Below are positions 20,470-28,699 of a stretch of DNA of 64,000 nt, in pieces. The number at the start of each line of letters is the position of its first letter. The stretch's first letter is position 1. A model generated the notes under the pieces. The model was not told where the DNA came from. It did no database searches and saw only the letters and a program-made list of their open reading frames with translations. Source of the stretch: Sphaerochaeta pleomorpha str. Grapes (GTDB lineage Bacteria > Spirochaetota > Spirochaetia > Sphaerochaetales > Sphaerochaetaceae). The DNA is taken from positions 1,054,001 through 1,118,000 of the forward strand of contig NC_016633.1 in assembly GCF_000236685.1 (NCBI RefSeq). Direction: 5' to 3'. The translations under genes were made by a program, and so were the position numbers.

Positions 20470-20481
20470 CAACTATTTCCA

Positions 20482-22659
20482 TCAGCGAGTATCCTTACCT
20501 ACAAGGGAGACTTCATTCCCGGTTATATCGATGCGATATCGGTGGCCATGTACCTGCACGGTAAAATGCAAGCCCTTCCACCCGAGCGGTAACCGTGCAT
20601 CCAACGTTACCGCTCCCTTACTGTCAGCCATAAGCTGGGCACAACCCAGTACGATTGCCTGCCACGAGGCACCATAGGAGCCTATATGCAATCCTTCTGA
20701 AGCAGTATTGCCCATCAGATCTTCCAAGTCGAGAAACATGCTTTTTGTGAGATATTTTTCGGCTTTTTCCATTTCTCCTATCTGGAAAGCACACAAGGCA
20801 TGCATCCCCCAGCTAAGAGTCGAATCGTGGGCAGTAATCGGTTCGTACCAGTGCCAGGCTGCTTGCTTTTGTTCCTTGGTAAAAACAGAGGGAAGCATCG
20901 TCGAAAGAAGAATGACATCCGGCTGTTTCAGGATCTGATACCGTTGCAACCGGTCGAAGCAAATGGAATGGTAGAGCGGCTCGTCATTGTGCTTGAGATC
21001 AGACAAGGCAACAGGTTCAAGCAGAGAGAACGTATCATCCTGGGCAAATGTACCTTTCAACGCATCATAGGGAACCCTTGCTTTCTCGATAATCTGTTTC
21101 CAAAGTGATCGTTCTTGCAAAGAAGGATAAGCAGTACCATTTTTGAGCGTAGCCCCCTTCTTTAGAATATCCAATGCCAGTTGCAGGTTATATTTTGCCA
21201 TGGTCACCGTAAACGTATTGTTCTTGGTCACCCCAGCATATTCATCGGGACCTTTGACAAACAACAGTTCATACCTATCGGTTGCCTTTTCATAGGTAAA
21301 GCGGCTTGCCCAGAAACGTGCTGTCTCTATATAGAGCGTAGCCGCTTCTTCTCGTTCCCAAGCCTCCTGACCCTGTACCCTCGCATATTCACCCATTGCC
21401 CACGCGATATCGGCAGTTACATGGATTTCACACTTGCCGATATCCCAGGACTCACACTGCTCGCTTCCATCCAAAGAACACATCCAAGGATACCTTGCAC
21501 CCTCTGCATTGTGTTTCAAGGCATTCTCTTTAGCTGCGCCTAGCGTGTGCAGGCGATAATCCAGCAGGCTCTTTGCTGCCTCAGGATAGCAATACAGATA
21601 AAAGGGAAACATAAACACCTCGGTGTCCCAGAAATAGCATCCCTTGTAACGGCCATGGGAAAGCCCCCTCGCCCCGATGGAAACAGAAGCATCCTGGGCA
21701 CTGCAATTCTGCAATAGTTCAAAGATTGCGAAGCGTATGGCACATTGGTCAGCCTCCGGTCCCTCGATGGATATATCGCAATCGTCCCAGAGGCGAAGGA
21801 GAAATTCCTTTGAGCGAGCAAACAAAAAGGAAAAACCCCTTTCAGAATTTTGTATGAAGGTTCTTGCCTGCGCTTCCTTTTCTTTGGCTGAAAAGCAGAC
21901 AGGCTTGGTCGAAACAGAGACAATGAATTCAAAAGAAACCGTCTTCCCTTTTTCCAGAAGCAGAGAATGGGAAACCTTGACTTTTGCACCTTGTAAAAAT
22001 TCCTGCTTTGTCGAGGGAACCGAACAATGGTCAGAGGCAAAATACAGGCAATGAAACAGGCCTGTATTGGTTGTTGCCTCCAGTGTTCGAAACGATTGGA
22101 AAGCCTGCACCTCCACATTTTTCAGCAAATAGAGCATTTGTTCATTTTTGATTGTCTGGTCATCATGGATGGGAAGGTTTGCAACCGTACCGTCAAGACT
22201 ATGGGATACACAAAGGGAAACAGGCTTTTCCTGCGCTTCTACAATAATACGCTCTGCGCAGAGACTGGTATCATCGAAGGAGAAAAACCGTTCGACGGTG
22301 ATGCGCACCCCAAGCTCTTGCCAGGTTCGGCTAACCAATCCTGTTTTGAGGTCAAGGGTCTGCTTGAAATCCTGCAAATCACTTTGGGAAGTGCAAATGT
22401 GGCCATCAATTTCGATTGCAACCAATAAGGGGTCGGGAAGGTTTACCAGATCGGTAATCCCGGGTTTTACATAATCGAAGACCCCTGCCTTGAAAAGGCC
22501 ATGGGTTGCAGGGGTGTAGGAATCCCCACAAAACACCGCGCGTCTCCCCATTGCCCCGTTTCCTTGGAAAAAGATGCTCTCAAAGAAAGATTTGTTTTCC
22601 ATGGACCAGAAATCGGTTTCAATCGACCATTGGTGATAGTGCAGTTTTCCTCTAGGCAT
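20482..22659 (-). CDS. Glycoside hydrolase family 65 phosphorylase
   Basis: 725 residues, normal for GH65. An N-terminal beta-sandwich (residues ~1-280) is followed by an (alpha/alpha)6 barrel. Signatures: YKGCYFWDTEVF near 338-349, the catalytic acid Glu473 in VKGPDEYAGVTKNN, and the phosphate-site motif KQPDVILL near 600. These enzymes phosphorolyse alpha-linked glucose disaccharides (maltose, trehalose, kojibiose, nigerose) to beta-glucose 1-phosphate plus a second sugar, saving ATP. GPDEYAG deviates from the common GPDEYH, so the specificity is open. The start overlaps the upstream gene by 8 bases. It is cytoplasmic and served by the ABC importer downstream. Confidence 0.9.
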   Translation of the reverse strand: MPRGKLHYHQWSIETDFWSMENKSFFESIFFQGNGAMGRRAVFCGDSYTPATHGLFKAGVFDYVKPGITDLVNLPDPLLVAIEIDGHICTSQSDLQDFKQTLDLKTGLVSRTWQELGVRITVERFFSFDDTSLCAERIIVEAQEKPVSLCVSHSLDGTVANLPIHDDQTIKNEQMLYLLKNVEVQAFQSFRTLEATTNTGLFHCLYFASDHCSVPSTKQEFLQGAKVKVSHSLLLEKGKTVSFEFIVSVSTKPVCFSAKEKEAQARTFIQNSERGFSFLFARSKEFLLRLWDDCDISIEGPEADQCAIRFAIFELLQNCSAQDASVSIGARGLSHGRYKGCYFWDTEVFMFPFYLYCYPEAAKSLLDYRLHTLGAAKENALKHNAEGARYPWMCSLDGSEQCESWDIGKCEIHVTADIAWAMGEYARVQGQEAWEREEAATLYIETARFWASRFTYEKATDRYELLFVKGPDEYAGVTKNNTFTVTMAKYNLQLALDILKKGATLKNGTAYPSLQERSLWKQIIEKARVPYDALKGTFAQDDTFSLLEPVALSDLKHNDEPLYHSICFDRLQRYQILKQPDVILLSTMLPSVFTKEQKQAAWHWYEPITAHDSTLSWGMHALCAFQIGEMEKAEKYLTKSMFLDLEDLMGNTASEGLHIGSYGASWQAIVLGCAQLMADSKGAVTLDARLPLGWKGLHFTVQVHGHRYRIDITGNEVSLVGKDTR

Positions 22660-24436
22660 GGAAAGCGTTCTCCTCTAGCAAAACGTACGCTACATATCCG
22701 CTGCAGGTAGCAAAGGCTTCCCCTGTAGTGCAAAGCCCGGTCGTCTCATCGATACTCTCACAGGCAATTCCATTGTCCATGGGAGCTGCCAGAAGTTTTT
22801 GAAGGGCAGCCTTATCATGGAAGACCCGTATCGAATTGGCCAGGCTCAAGACCCAGGGATGCGGGGCATGGGGGCATCCAATGGAACCAAAAGGATAACC
22901 AGCGAAGGAATAGCGGTAGGAAGGGTCGGTAATCGTTGCGACGGATTTCTTGAAATTCGGGTCCTCTAGGCTACAAAACCCAAAAGTAGGAAGCAACATC
23001 AGACTCCCTGGGGGTTCATCATAGATGTCATACGCCCCATCTTCAGCAACCGACCAGACAAACTGTCCTTCGCGTATACAATGGTCATAGATGGCATGCT
23101 TCACAATCTTTGCCTCTTCTCTCCACAAGCTGGATTTTCCAGCGTAATCCCATTGGGAGAAAAGAGTGAACAGTTTCCAGACCAACACATTGTCATACGT
23201 CAGGTAGGGATGCACATGCATATCGTCAGTTGGTTGCAAAAACGTCTCATACAGCTGCAACTTGGAGTTCTTTTTCTTTGACAACAATGCCTCGATCCTG
23301 TCAAATAAGTGCTGAGCCCACCCTTCTTGCAGGATTGCACGGTCGCCAGTAGCACGAATATAGGAATCGAAGCCAAGGACAGGGGCACAGAGTTCATCCA
23401 ACTCGAAGCCAGGTTCCAGCACAGTGCCATCGATATACCTGCTATGGATTCCCACATTCCTGGCCTGACGGGTCGAAACATACTCAAGGATTTCCCGGGC
23501 AACAGAGGCATCACCACAGATTATAGAGGGCAGGGCCCAAAGCAAGCTGTCACGATCCCAGTAAGATGCTGAGACATAGTAAAGAGGGCTTCTGGTTGTC
23601 ACCACAACCCGTTCCTCTGAATCAATTGTCTTTCCGGTGGCAAAGAAAAGCGCATAGAAAAGGTTTCTGTTCAAGACCTCTTCCATCCTTTTGTCTGCAA
23701 CTCTCTGCAAACACTTCTGCAAATAGGCTCGCGTGTCCTGCAACAGACTCTTTGTCGTCCATCGCTGCATCTCCCTTGCACTGGTAACTGCCGCTACTTC
23801 CTCGTAGCCAAAGCCACAGAACCAAGAAATCTCATCAGCTGCCCCTGGGAGCAGGCAACAGGAATATTCGGAAGAAAAGGAAAGGCCATCGGTGCGTTCT
23901 TCCCAACTCCACTTGGTTTTCTGTGAGGAAATCGGGGCAAAGGCAAGGAGCGGAAAACCGTGGCGGATATCGAATACCGGTCCATCAGTCCAAGAAGAGG
24001 AGTAGGCGTGCAGCGTCCCTTCAAACTGTTTTTCTTCGTTGATGCAATGATAGAGGCTTCCCCAATTTGCCTGTAAGGAGACTGTACAATCAAGGTTCTC
24101 CCTTCCGTTGTTTTGCACTAAGATGCCATAGACAAACCCCCTATGGCCCACCGGGGCATAGATGGTTATCGAAATGGAAAACCCATTTCCCAGAGTGAGG
24201 CTGGCACTGGGTATCCAATAATCGAGCAATTTCCACTGCAGGGAAGCGAGGTCAAGCAGTGCTCCCCCAATTTTAATGCGAGGGACCATAAAGGGATGAT
24301 TCTCAGTTCCCCGCAGGTCCAGCAACCCTTTGCTTCCCATGTGGAGAAAGGTTATATCCTTGATTCCTGCATTCCTAGTCTCAATCTGTGGCAAAGAGAT
24401 ATATTCGTTTCCTGTTGGGTACCGTTCTATCTTCAT
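22652..24436 (-). CDS. Probable (alpha/alpha)-barrel glycosidase, family not assigned
   Basis: 594 residues from the ATG at 24436, selected because AAGGA lies 9 bases upstream and because the LacI operator would otherwise fall inside the gene. An N-terminal beta domain (~1-230) precedes a helical part with VSASYWDRDSLLWALPSI near 300, an aromatic/Arg-Asp motif seen in six-hairpin glycosidases (GH15, GH63, GH125 and relatives), then HSRYIDGT, FELDELCAPVLG, and EPPGSLMLLPTFGF. No signal peptide. Gene order and shared operator tie it to the GH65 enzyme directly downstream. It may trim or hydrolyse the same imported glycoside. I cannot place it in a named family with confidence. Confidence 0.75.
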   Translation of the reverse strand: MKIERYPTGNEYISLPQIETRNAGIKDITFLHMGSKGLLDLRGTENHPFMVPRIKIGGALLDLASLQWKLLDYWIPSASLTLGNGFSISITIYAPVGHRGFVYGILVQNNGRENLDCTVSLQANWGSLYHCINEEKQFEGTLHAYSSSWTDGPVFDIRHGFPLLAFAPISSQKTKWSWEERTDGLSFSSEYSCCLLPGAADEISWFCGFGYEEVAAVTSAREMQRWTTKSLLQDTRAYLQKCLQRVADKRMEEVLNRNLFYALFFATGKTIDSEERVVVTTRSPLYYVSASYWDRDSLLWALPSIICGDASVAREILEYVSTRQARNVGIHSRYIDGTVLEPGFELDELCAPVLGFDSYIRATGDRAILQEGWAQHLFDRIEALLSKKKNSKLQLYETFLQPTDDMHVHPYLTYDNVLVWKLFTLFSQWDYAGKSSLWREEAKIVKHAIYDHCIREGQFVWSVAEDGAYDIYDEPPGSLMLLPTFGFCSLEDPNFKKSVATITDPSYRYSFAGYPFGSIGCPHAPHPWVLSLANSIRVFHDKAALQKLLAAPMDNGIACESIDETTGLCTTGEAFATCSGYVAYVLLEENAFHA

Positions 24437-24459
24437 CGGTGGAATCCTTATAGTAGCAC

Positions 24460-24477
24460 TACTTAAACGTTTAAGTA
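24460..24477. promoter_or_regulatory. LacI operator (site 1) of the enzyme operon
   Basis: Perfect 18-bp palindrome TACTTAAACGTTTAAGTA, 8 bases past the -10 box and 23 bases before the start codon, covering the expected transcription start. Core identical to the site before lacI. Confidence 0.9.
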
Positions 24478-24485
24478 ACATGAAC

Positions 24486-24515
24486 ATTGTAAGCTTCGAT
24501 ACTAAAATACGTCAA
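24486..24515 (-). promoter_or_regulatory. Promoter of the GH65 enzyme operon
   Basis: Minus strand: TTGACG (24515-24510), 18-base spacer, TACAAT (24491-24486). The operator follows immediately. Confidence 0.8.
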
Positions 24516-24559
24516 GACTTTTTTCATATACCCTACAGGATTCTCATCTACAATTTTGC

Positions 24560-24588
24560 TTGACTTTCGAACCCTGCTCAATTACTCT
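24560..24588 (+). promoter_or_regulatory. Possible promoter of the exporter operon
   Basis: TTGACT (24560-24565), 17 bases, TACTCT (24583-24588). The -10 is poor; the tandem repeats start at its last base. Confidence 0.4.
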
Positions 24589-24619
24589 GTAACAAGTATT
24601 ACATGTAACAGGTATTACA
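24588..24619. promoter_or_regulatory. Two tandem 16-bp operator-like palindromes
   Basis: TGTAACAAGTATTACA (24588-24603) is followed without a gap by TGTAACAGGTATTACA (24604-24619), differing at one base. Each is an inverted repeat TGTAA-N6-TTACA. They end 22 bases before the first gene, an ideal position for repression of the exporter operon. Confidence 0.8.
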
Positions 24620-24641
24620 TATAAATAAAGGGTACAATACA

Positions 24642-25190
24642 ATGGAAGATCAACAATGGCTCTTGCTCAATTTTACACTCCCTAAAGAACCTTCCCGGGT
24701 CCGGGTAAGCGTGTGGAGAAAATTGAAAAAAAAAGGTTCGATTAACATCGGGCAATCCATGTGGATTTTACCGGTCAGTGATCCACATCTTTTGTTTTTC
24801 ACCGCGATCAGTGAGGAAATCACCCAGAACAAAGGAACAGCCTTTCTGCTTACAGCAACGTTCATCAAGGAAATCAATGCCCCGGACGTGATAGAACTCT
24901 TCAATTCCGCCAGAAATGAGGAATATACGGAGTTCTTGGAGAAATGCGAGGATTTCTCCGATGAGATAGAAAAAGAGACAACGATTGAAAATTTTTCCTT
25001 TGGGGAACTGGAAGAAAACGAAGAGGAATACAAGAAACTCAGTGAATGGCTCCAGAAAATACTTGAAAGAGATTTCTTCTCCTCTTCGGTAGGCCTCCAA
25101 GCAAAACAGCAATTAGGCAAATGCCAGCAACTGCTTGAGGAGTTCAGCTCAAAAGTCTATAGCTCATCCGAAGAAGAAGGGGCGATCTGA
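24642..25190 (+). CDS. ChrB N-terminal-domain protein, putative sensor or regulator
   Basis: 182 residues. The first ~85 residues match the N-terminal domain of chromate-resistance protein ChrB and PaaX-like regulators: WLLLNFTLPKEPSRVRVSVWRKLKKKG, then MWILPVSDP. The rest is acidic and helical (FGELEENEEEYKKLSEWLQ), probably coiled, and ends in SSSEEEGAI. The C-terminal ChrB domain with its metal-site residues is absent. The gene is first in an operon with two ABC exporter genes (2-base gap) and sits behind tandem palindromes. In ChrB the N-terminal region takes part in regulation of efflux; a similar sensor role here is inference. Confidence 0.7.
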   Translation: MEDQQWLLLNFTLPKEPSRVRVSVWRKLKKKGSINIGQSMWILPVSDPHLLFFTAISEEITQNKGTAFLLTATFIKEINAPDVIELFNSARNEEYTEFLEKCEDFSDEIEKETTIENFSFGELEENEEEYKKLSEWLQKILERDFFSSSVGLQAKQQLGKCQQLLEEFSSKVYSSSEEEGAI

Positions 25191-25192
25191 AA

Positions 25193-26938
25193 ATGGCAAG
25201 GTTACCTATAGCACCAATCAAGGAACCGGGAAAGATACTCAACTACTGGAAAAAAGAAAAACTGATTGTCGCATGCATCGTCTTCTTCGGGCTGACCTTC
25301 AACACCTTGACAATCCTAGGGCCCATCTACCAAGGGAAACTCATCGATGCGATTGTCCAAGGTAATAATCTGAAAGCACTGCTTCAGCTTGCGGCAACTT
25401 TCATCCTCTTGGTCGTAACCATCCAGCTTTTGCGGTACTACAAACGCTTTTTCATCCGTCGTTTTGCCAACAACACCAGTGCTACCATGCGCCTGATGGT
25501 CTACAACAACATCATGCATAAGAGCATGACTGAGTTGGAAAAGGAAAATGCAGGGAATCTCATGACCCGGGCAATTTCAGATGTGGATCTGTGTGTCGAG
25601 GGCATGCGCAAGTTCACTACCGAAATCTTCGATACCGGGGTGTTGATGACCGCCTACCTTGTCTCCCTGTTCGTATATGATTACAAGGTAACGTTTTTTT
25701 CCTGCCTGTTCATTCCCCTTGCAATGTTCATTGCAGAGAAGCTCAAAACCCTCATGTACAGGTATTCTCTGGCCTACCGGCAAAAAAGCAGTGAAATCGC
25801 AAGCCTTACGTATGACTCTCTGGAGAATGTACTTATGTACCGTGCAAATGGCATGGAAGGGGCCAATGCAGTCAGGTATGCTGCAGAACTGGAAGATTTA
25901 CGCAAGAAAGCAACGAAGGCAAGCATCCTGGAAAATACTATGCAACCTATCTACAACATCATTGCAATGATCGGGGTGGTCACTGTGCTCTACCTTGGCG
26001 GTGGCAAAGTCATTAGCGGCGAATGGACCCTTGGGGTATTCGTAACCTATATGACCATGTTTGGAGCCTTGGCGGTAAAGGCAAGCAAAGCTGCCAAGCT
26101 GTTCAATTCCGTACAGAAATCACAGATTTCCTGGAAACGGATAAAACCGTTCCTCGGTGAATACCAAACCAAAGAAGCGGTTCAAATCGAAGACACGTTG
26201 CAAACGAAACTAGAAGTCCTTGGCCTTGGCTTCACCTACCCCACCGGCAATGATGCCGTGTTACAGAATCTCAGCTTCTGTGCCAGAAGCGGTGAAATTA
26301 TCGGGATAACAGGGCCAGTTGCCTCAGGGAAATCAACCTTGGGCTTGGCCTTGCTTGGCCTCTACCCCTACTTGGGAACTATCAAGATCGACGGCAAGGA
26401 ACTGAGAGACTACACGGAGGCCCAGAGAAGCCAGATGATTTCCTATCTGGGGCATCAGAGCCAGCTACTCTCCGATTCCATATACAACAACATCACCATG
26501 GGAAGCAAGAAAGACATCTCGCAGGTTTTGCAGGATGTCTGCTTCGAGGAAGACCTTTCCAGCATGCAAGACGGAATCCACACGCTGGTAGGCAGCAACG
26601 GCATCCGGCTCAGCGGCGGACAGATGGCAAGAATCGCCCTGGCAAGGGCACTTCTGGATAAAAAGAAACTCATCATTCTTGATGACCCCTTCTCTGCAGT
26701 GGATAGGAAAACAGAAGGTACCATCATTGAAAATCTCAAACGACGATATACAGACAGCATCATCCTTATCATTTCGCATCGCCTCGCTTGGTTCAGCTCG
26801 TTGGACAGGATCATTCTTATCAAAGGATGCAACAACACAGAATACGGGACACACAGCCAACTGATGGAACGTTCACCATTCTACGCAACCATTTATCAGT
26901 TGCAGAATACCCAGGGAGATGAGAGAAATGAAAGCTAG
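25193..26938 (+). CDS. ABC exporter half-transporter, subunit A of a heterodimer
   Basis: 581 residues: six membrane helices (~20-300) then an ATPase domain. Walker A GPVASGKS at 374-381, signature LSGGQ at 473-477, Walker B IILDDP near 494-499. The residue after Walker B is Asp498 where active exporters have the catalytic Glu. This marks the degenerate-site subunit of a heterodimeric exporter (TM287/288, BmrCD, LmrCD type). Its intact LSGGQ would complete the consensus site on the partner. The family exports drugs, lipids or peptides from the inner membrane. Overlaps the next gene by 11 bases. Confidence 0.92.
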   Translation: MARLPIAPIKEPGKILNYWKKEKLIVACIVFFGLTFNTLTILGPIYQGKLIDAIVQGNNLKALLQLAATFILLVVTIQLLRYYKRFFIRRFANNTSATMRLMVYNNIMHKSMTELEKENAGNLMTRAISDVDLCVEGMRKFTTEIFDTGVLMTAYLVSLFVYDYKVTFFSCLFIPLAMFIAEKLKTLMYRYSLAYRQKSSEIASLTYDSLENVLMYRANGMEGANAVRYAAELEDLRKKATKASILENTMQPIYNIIAMIGVVTVLYLGGGKVISGEWTLGVFVTYMTMFGALAVKASKAAKLFNSVQKSQISWKRIKPFLGEYQTKEAVQIEDTLQTKLEVLGLGFTYPTGNDAVLQNLSFCARSGEIIGITGPVASGKSTLGLALLGLYPYLGTIKIDGKELRDYTEAQRSQMISYLGHQSQLLSDSIYNNITMGSKKDISQVLQDVCFEEDLSSMQDGIHTLVGSNGIRLSGGQMARIALARALLDKKKLIILDDPFSAVDRKTEGTIIENLKRRYTDSIILIISHRLAWFSSLDRIILIKGCNNTEYGTHSQLMERSPFYATIYQLQNTQGDERNES

Positions 26939-28673
26939 TCTGGTCAAGAATTCCATCATCAACGTCTGTAAAGCCAAAAAAGGAACCTGCCTAGTCCTGG
27001 TAATTGCCATCTTCGGAACAGTCTTCGCAAGCCTGGTTCCTCCGCAGGTTTTGAAACTGGTCATCGACAAGAATCTCGTCCCCAAGGTTCCGCAAGGGTT
27101 GCTTGCCTTGGCCCTGCTCTACCTGGGTGCCCTGCTTTGCATCGGACTGTTCGATTTCACCAAGGAAGCGGTTATCACGGTTCTGGGACAGACGATAACC
27201 AAGGAAATCCGTTCCGAGATGATGGATAAACTGGAAACCATCCCTGCAAGTTATTTCTCGTCCCAGAACGCCGGGGAAATCGTCTCACGGTTTACCAATG
27301 ATGTGGATTCGATCAATGCCATGTTCTCAAGTGGGATTGTGGGACTGGCAATCGACTGTTTCAAGATTATTGGGATTGTAATTTCCATCTGGTTGTTCAG
27401 CAGCCAGCTCGGTCTTATTGTCCTGGTATTGCTACCGGTAATCTTTCTCATCTCGCGCCTCTTCCAGAAAAGCATGCTCAAAGCCCAATTGGAAAATCGC
27501 AGGGTAATCGGAAGGGTAAACAACCATATCGGTGAAAGCATCAAGAACATGCTCATGATCAAAAGCAATAGCAAAGAGCGCTATATGGAAGAGACCTATA
27601 CCAAGTATCTGCAGCAAAACTTCAAGACAATCGAAAAGGTGAATTTCTTCGATTCTGTCTTCCCCCCGATCATCCAGATTACAAGGGCCTTGGTCATAGC
27701 ACTCATTGTGGTCCTTTCTTCAAAAGAGTTACACTTTTTAGGCATTACCCTGGGAATGGTGGCGGCTTCCATCGACCTGGTATCAAACCTCTTCATTCCG
27801 ATTGAGAACCTTGGCATGGAGCTGCAGAATATCCAGTCTTCAATCGCAGGCAGCCGACGTGTCGATGAGTTCTACAGGGAAAAGGAAGACGACAGCAAGG
27901 ATACCACCATAACAGCCAAGGCAATTCTCTCACAGAAAACTACGGCTAACCTTGTATTCGACCATGTCAGTTTCCATTATGACAAGGGCGTTGAAATCCT
28001 TAAAGACATTTCTTTGAACATACAGGATCGGGAAAAGGTCACGTTGGTTGGCAGGACCGGAGTCGGAAAATCGACATTGTTCAAGCTGGTTCTGGGTTTG
28101 CTCAAACCGACCAAAGGAAGCATAACCATCAACGGGGTAGACGTATATGCAATTCCTAATAGCGAGAAGCGCAAGCTTTTCGGATATGTCGACCAAGGTT
28201 TCCAGATCATTGTGGGAACCATTGGGGAACAAATCAGCCTGAAAGACCCTTCCATTACCAAAGAACAGATAGAAAGGGCCCTCGAGGTGGTCGATCTTAC
28301 AGAATATGTGCACTCGCTGGAAAAAGGAATCGACACCCCGGTTAGTGACAACTCCCTCTTTTCCCAGGGTCAGAAACAGTTGCTTGCGATTGCAAGGGCA
28401 ATTGTGACCGACCCCCCGATTCTCCTGCTTGACGAGATAACGGCAAACCTTGATTCGGTAACCGAGGCAAAGCTTACTGCCGTACTGCAGAAAACCAGCC
28501 AGGAGCACACGGTGCTTTCCATTTCCCATAGGCTTTCCTCCCTAGTCGACTGTGACACCATGGTCATCCTGGAAAAAGGTAAGGTAAAGAACAGCGGCTC
28601 GCCTCAAAAGCTCATGGAGGAAGACGACTGGTTCAGAAGCCATAGGGAGCTGGAGAAGCTGACAGGAAGGTAA
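26928..28673 (+). CDS. ABC exporter half-transporter, subunit B of a heterodimer
   Basis: 581 residues from the ATG at 26928, with AGGGAG 9 bases upstream (an ATG 9 bases earlier abuts that site and is unlikely). Membrane domain ~15-310, ATPase domain after. Walker A GRTGVGKST near 375-383, signature degenerate as FSQGQ (478-482), Walker B LLLDE with catalytic Glu near 503. The pattern complements the upstream subunit exactly: one consensus and one degenerate ATP site in the dimer. The substrate is unknown. The operon ends at its stop, without a clear plus-strand terminator. Confidence 0.92.
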   Translation: MKASLVKNSIINVCKAKKGTCLVLVIAIFGTVFASLVPPQVLKLVIDKNLVPKVPQGLLALALLYLGALLCIGLFDFTKEAVITVLGQTITKEIRSEMMDKLETIPASYFSSQNAGEIVSRFTNDVDSINAMFSSGIVGLAIDCFKIIGIVISIWLFSSQLGLIVLVLLPVIFLISRLFQKSMLKAQLENRRVIGRVNNHIGESIKNMLMIKSNSKERYMEETYTKYLQQNFKTIEKVNFFDSVFPPIIQITRALVIALIVVLSSKELHFLGITLGMVAASIDLVSNLFIPIENLGMELQNIQSSIAGSRRVDEFYREKEDDSKDTTITAKAILSQKTTANLVFDHVSFHYDKGVEILKDISLNIQDREKVTLVGRTGVGKSTLFKLVLGLLKPTKGSITINGVDVYAIPNSEKRKLFGYVDQGFQIIVGTIGEQISLKDPSITKEQIERALEVVDLTEYVHSLEKGIDTPVSDNSLFSQGQKQLLAIARAIVTDPPILLLDEITANLDSVTEAKLTAVLQKTSQEHTVLSISHRLSSLVDCDTMVILEKGKVKNSGSPQKLMEEDDWFRSHRELEKLTGR

Positions 28674-28676
28674 TCC

Positions 28677-28698
28677 AAAAAAAGAGGTATCCCCTCCT
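28677..28698 (-). terminator. Possible terminator after the esterase gene
   Basis: Minus strand: a short GGAGG...CCTCT stem (one G-U) followed by seven T residues just past the stop at 28700. Confidence 0.45.
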
Positions 28699-28699
28699 T

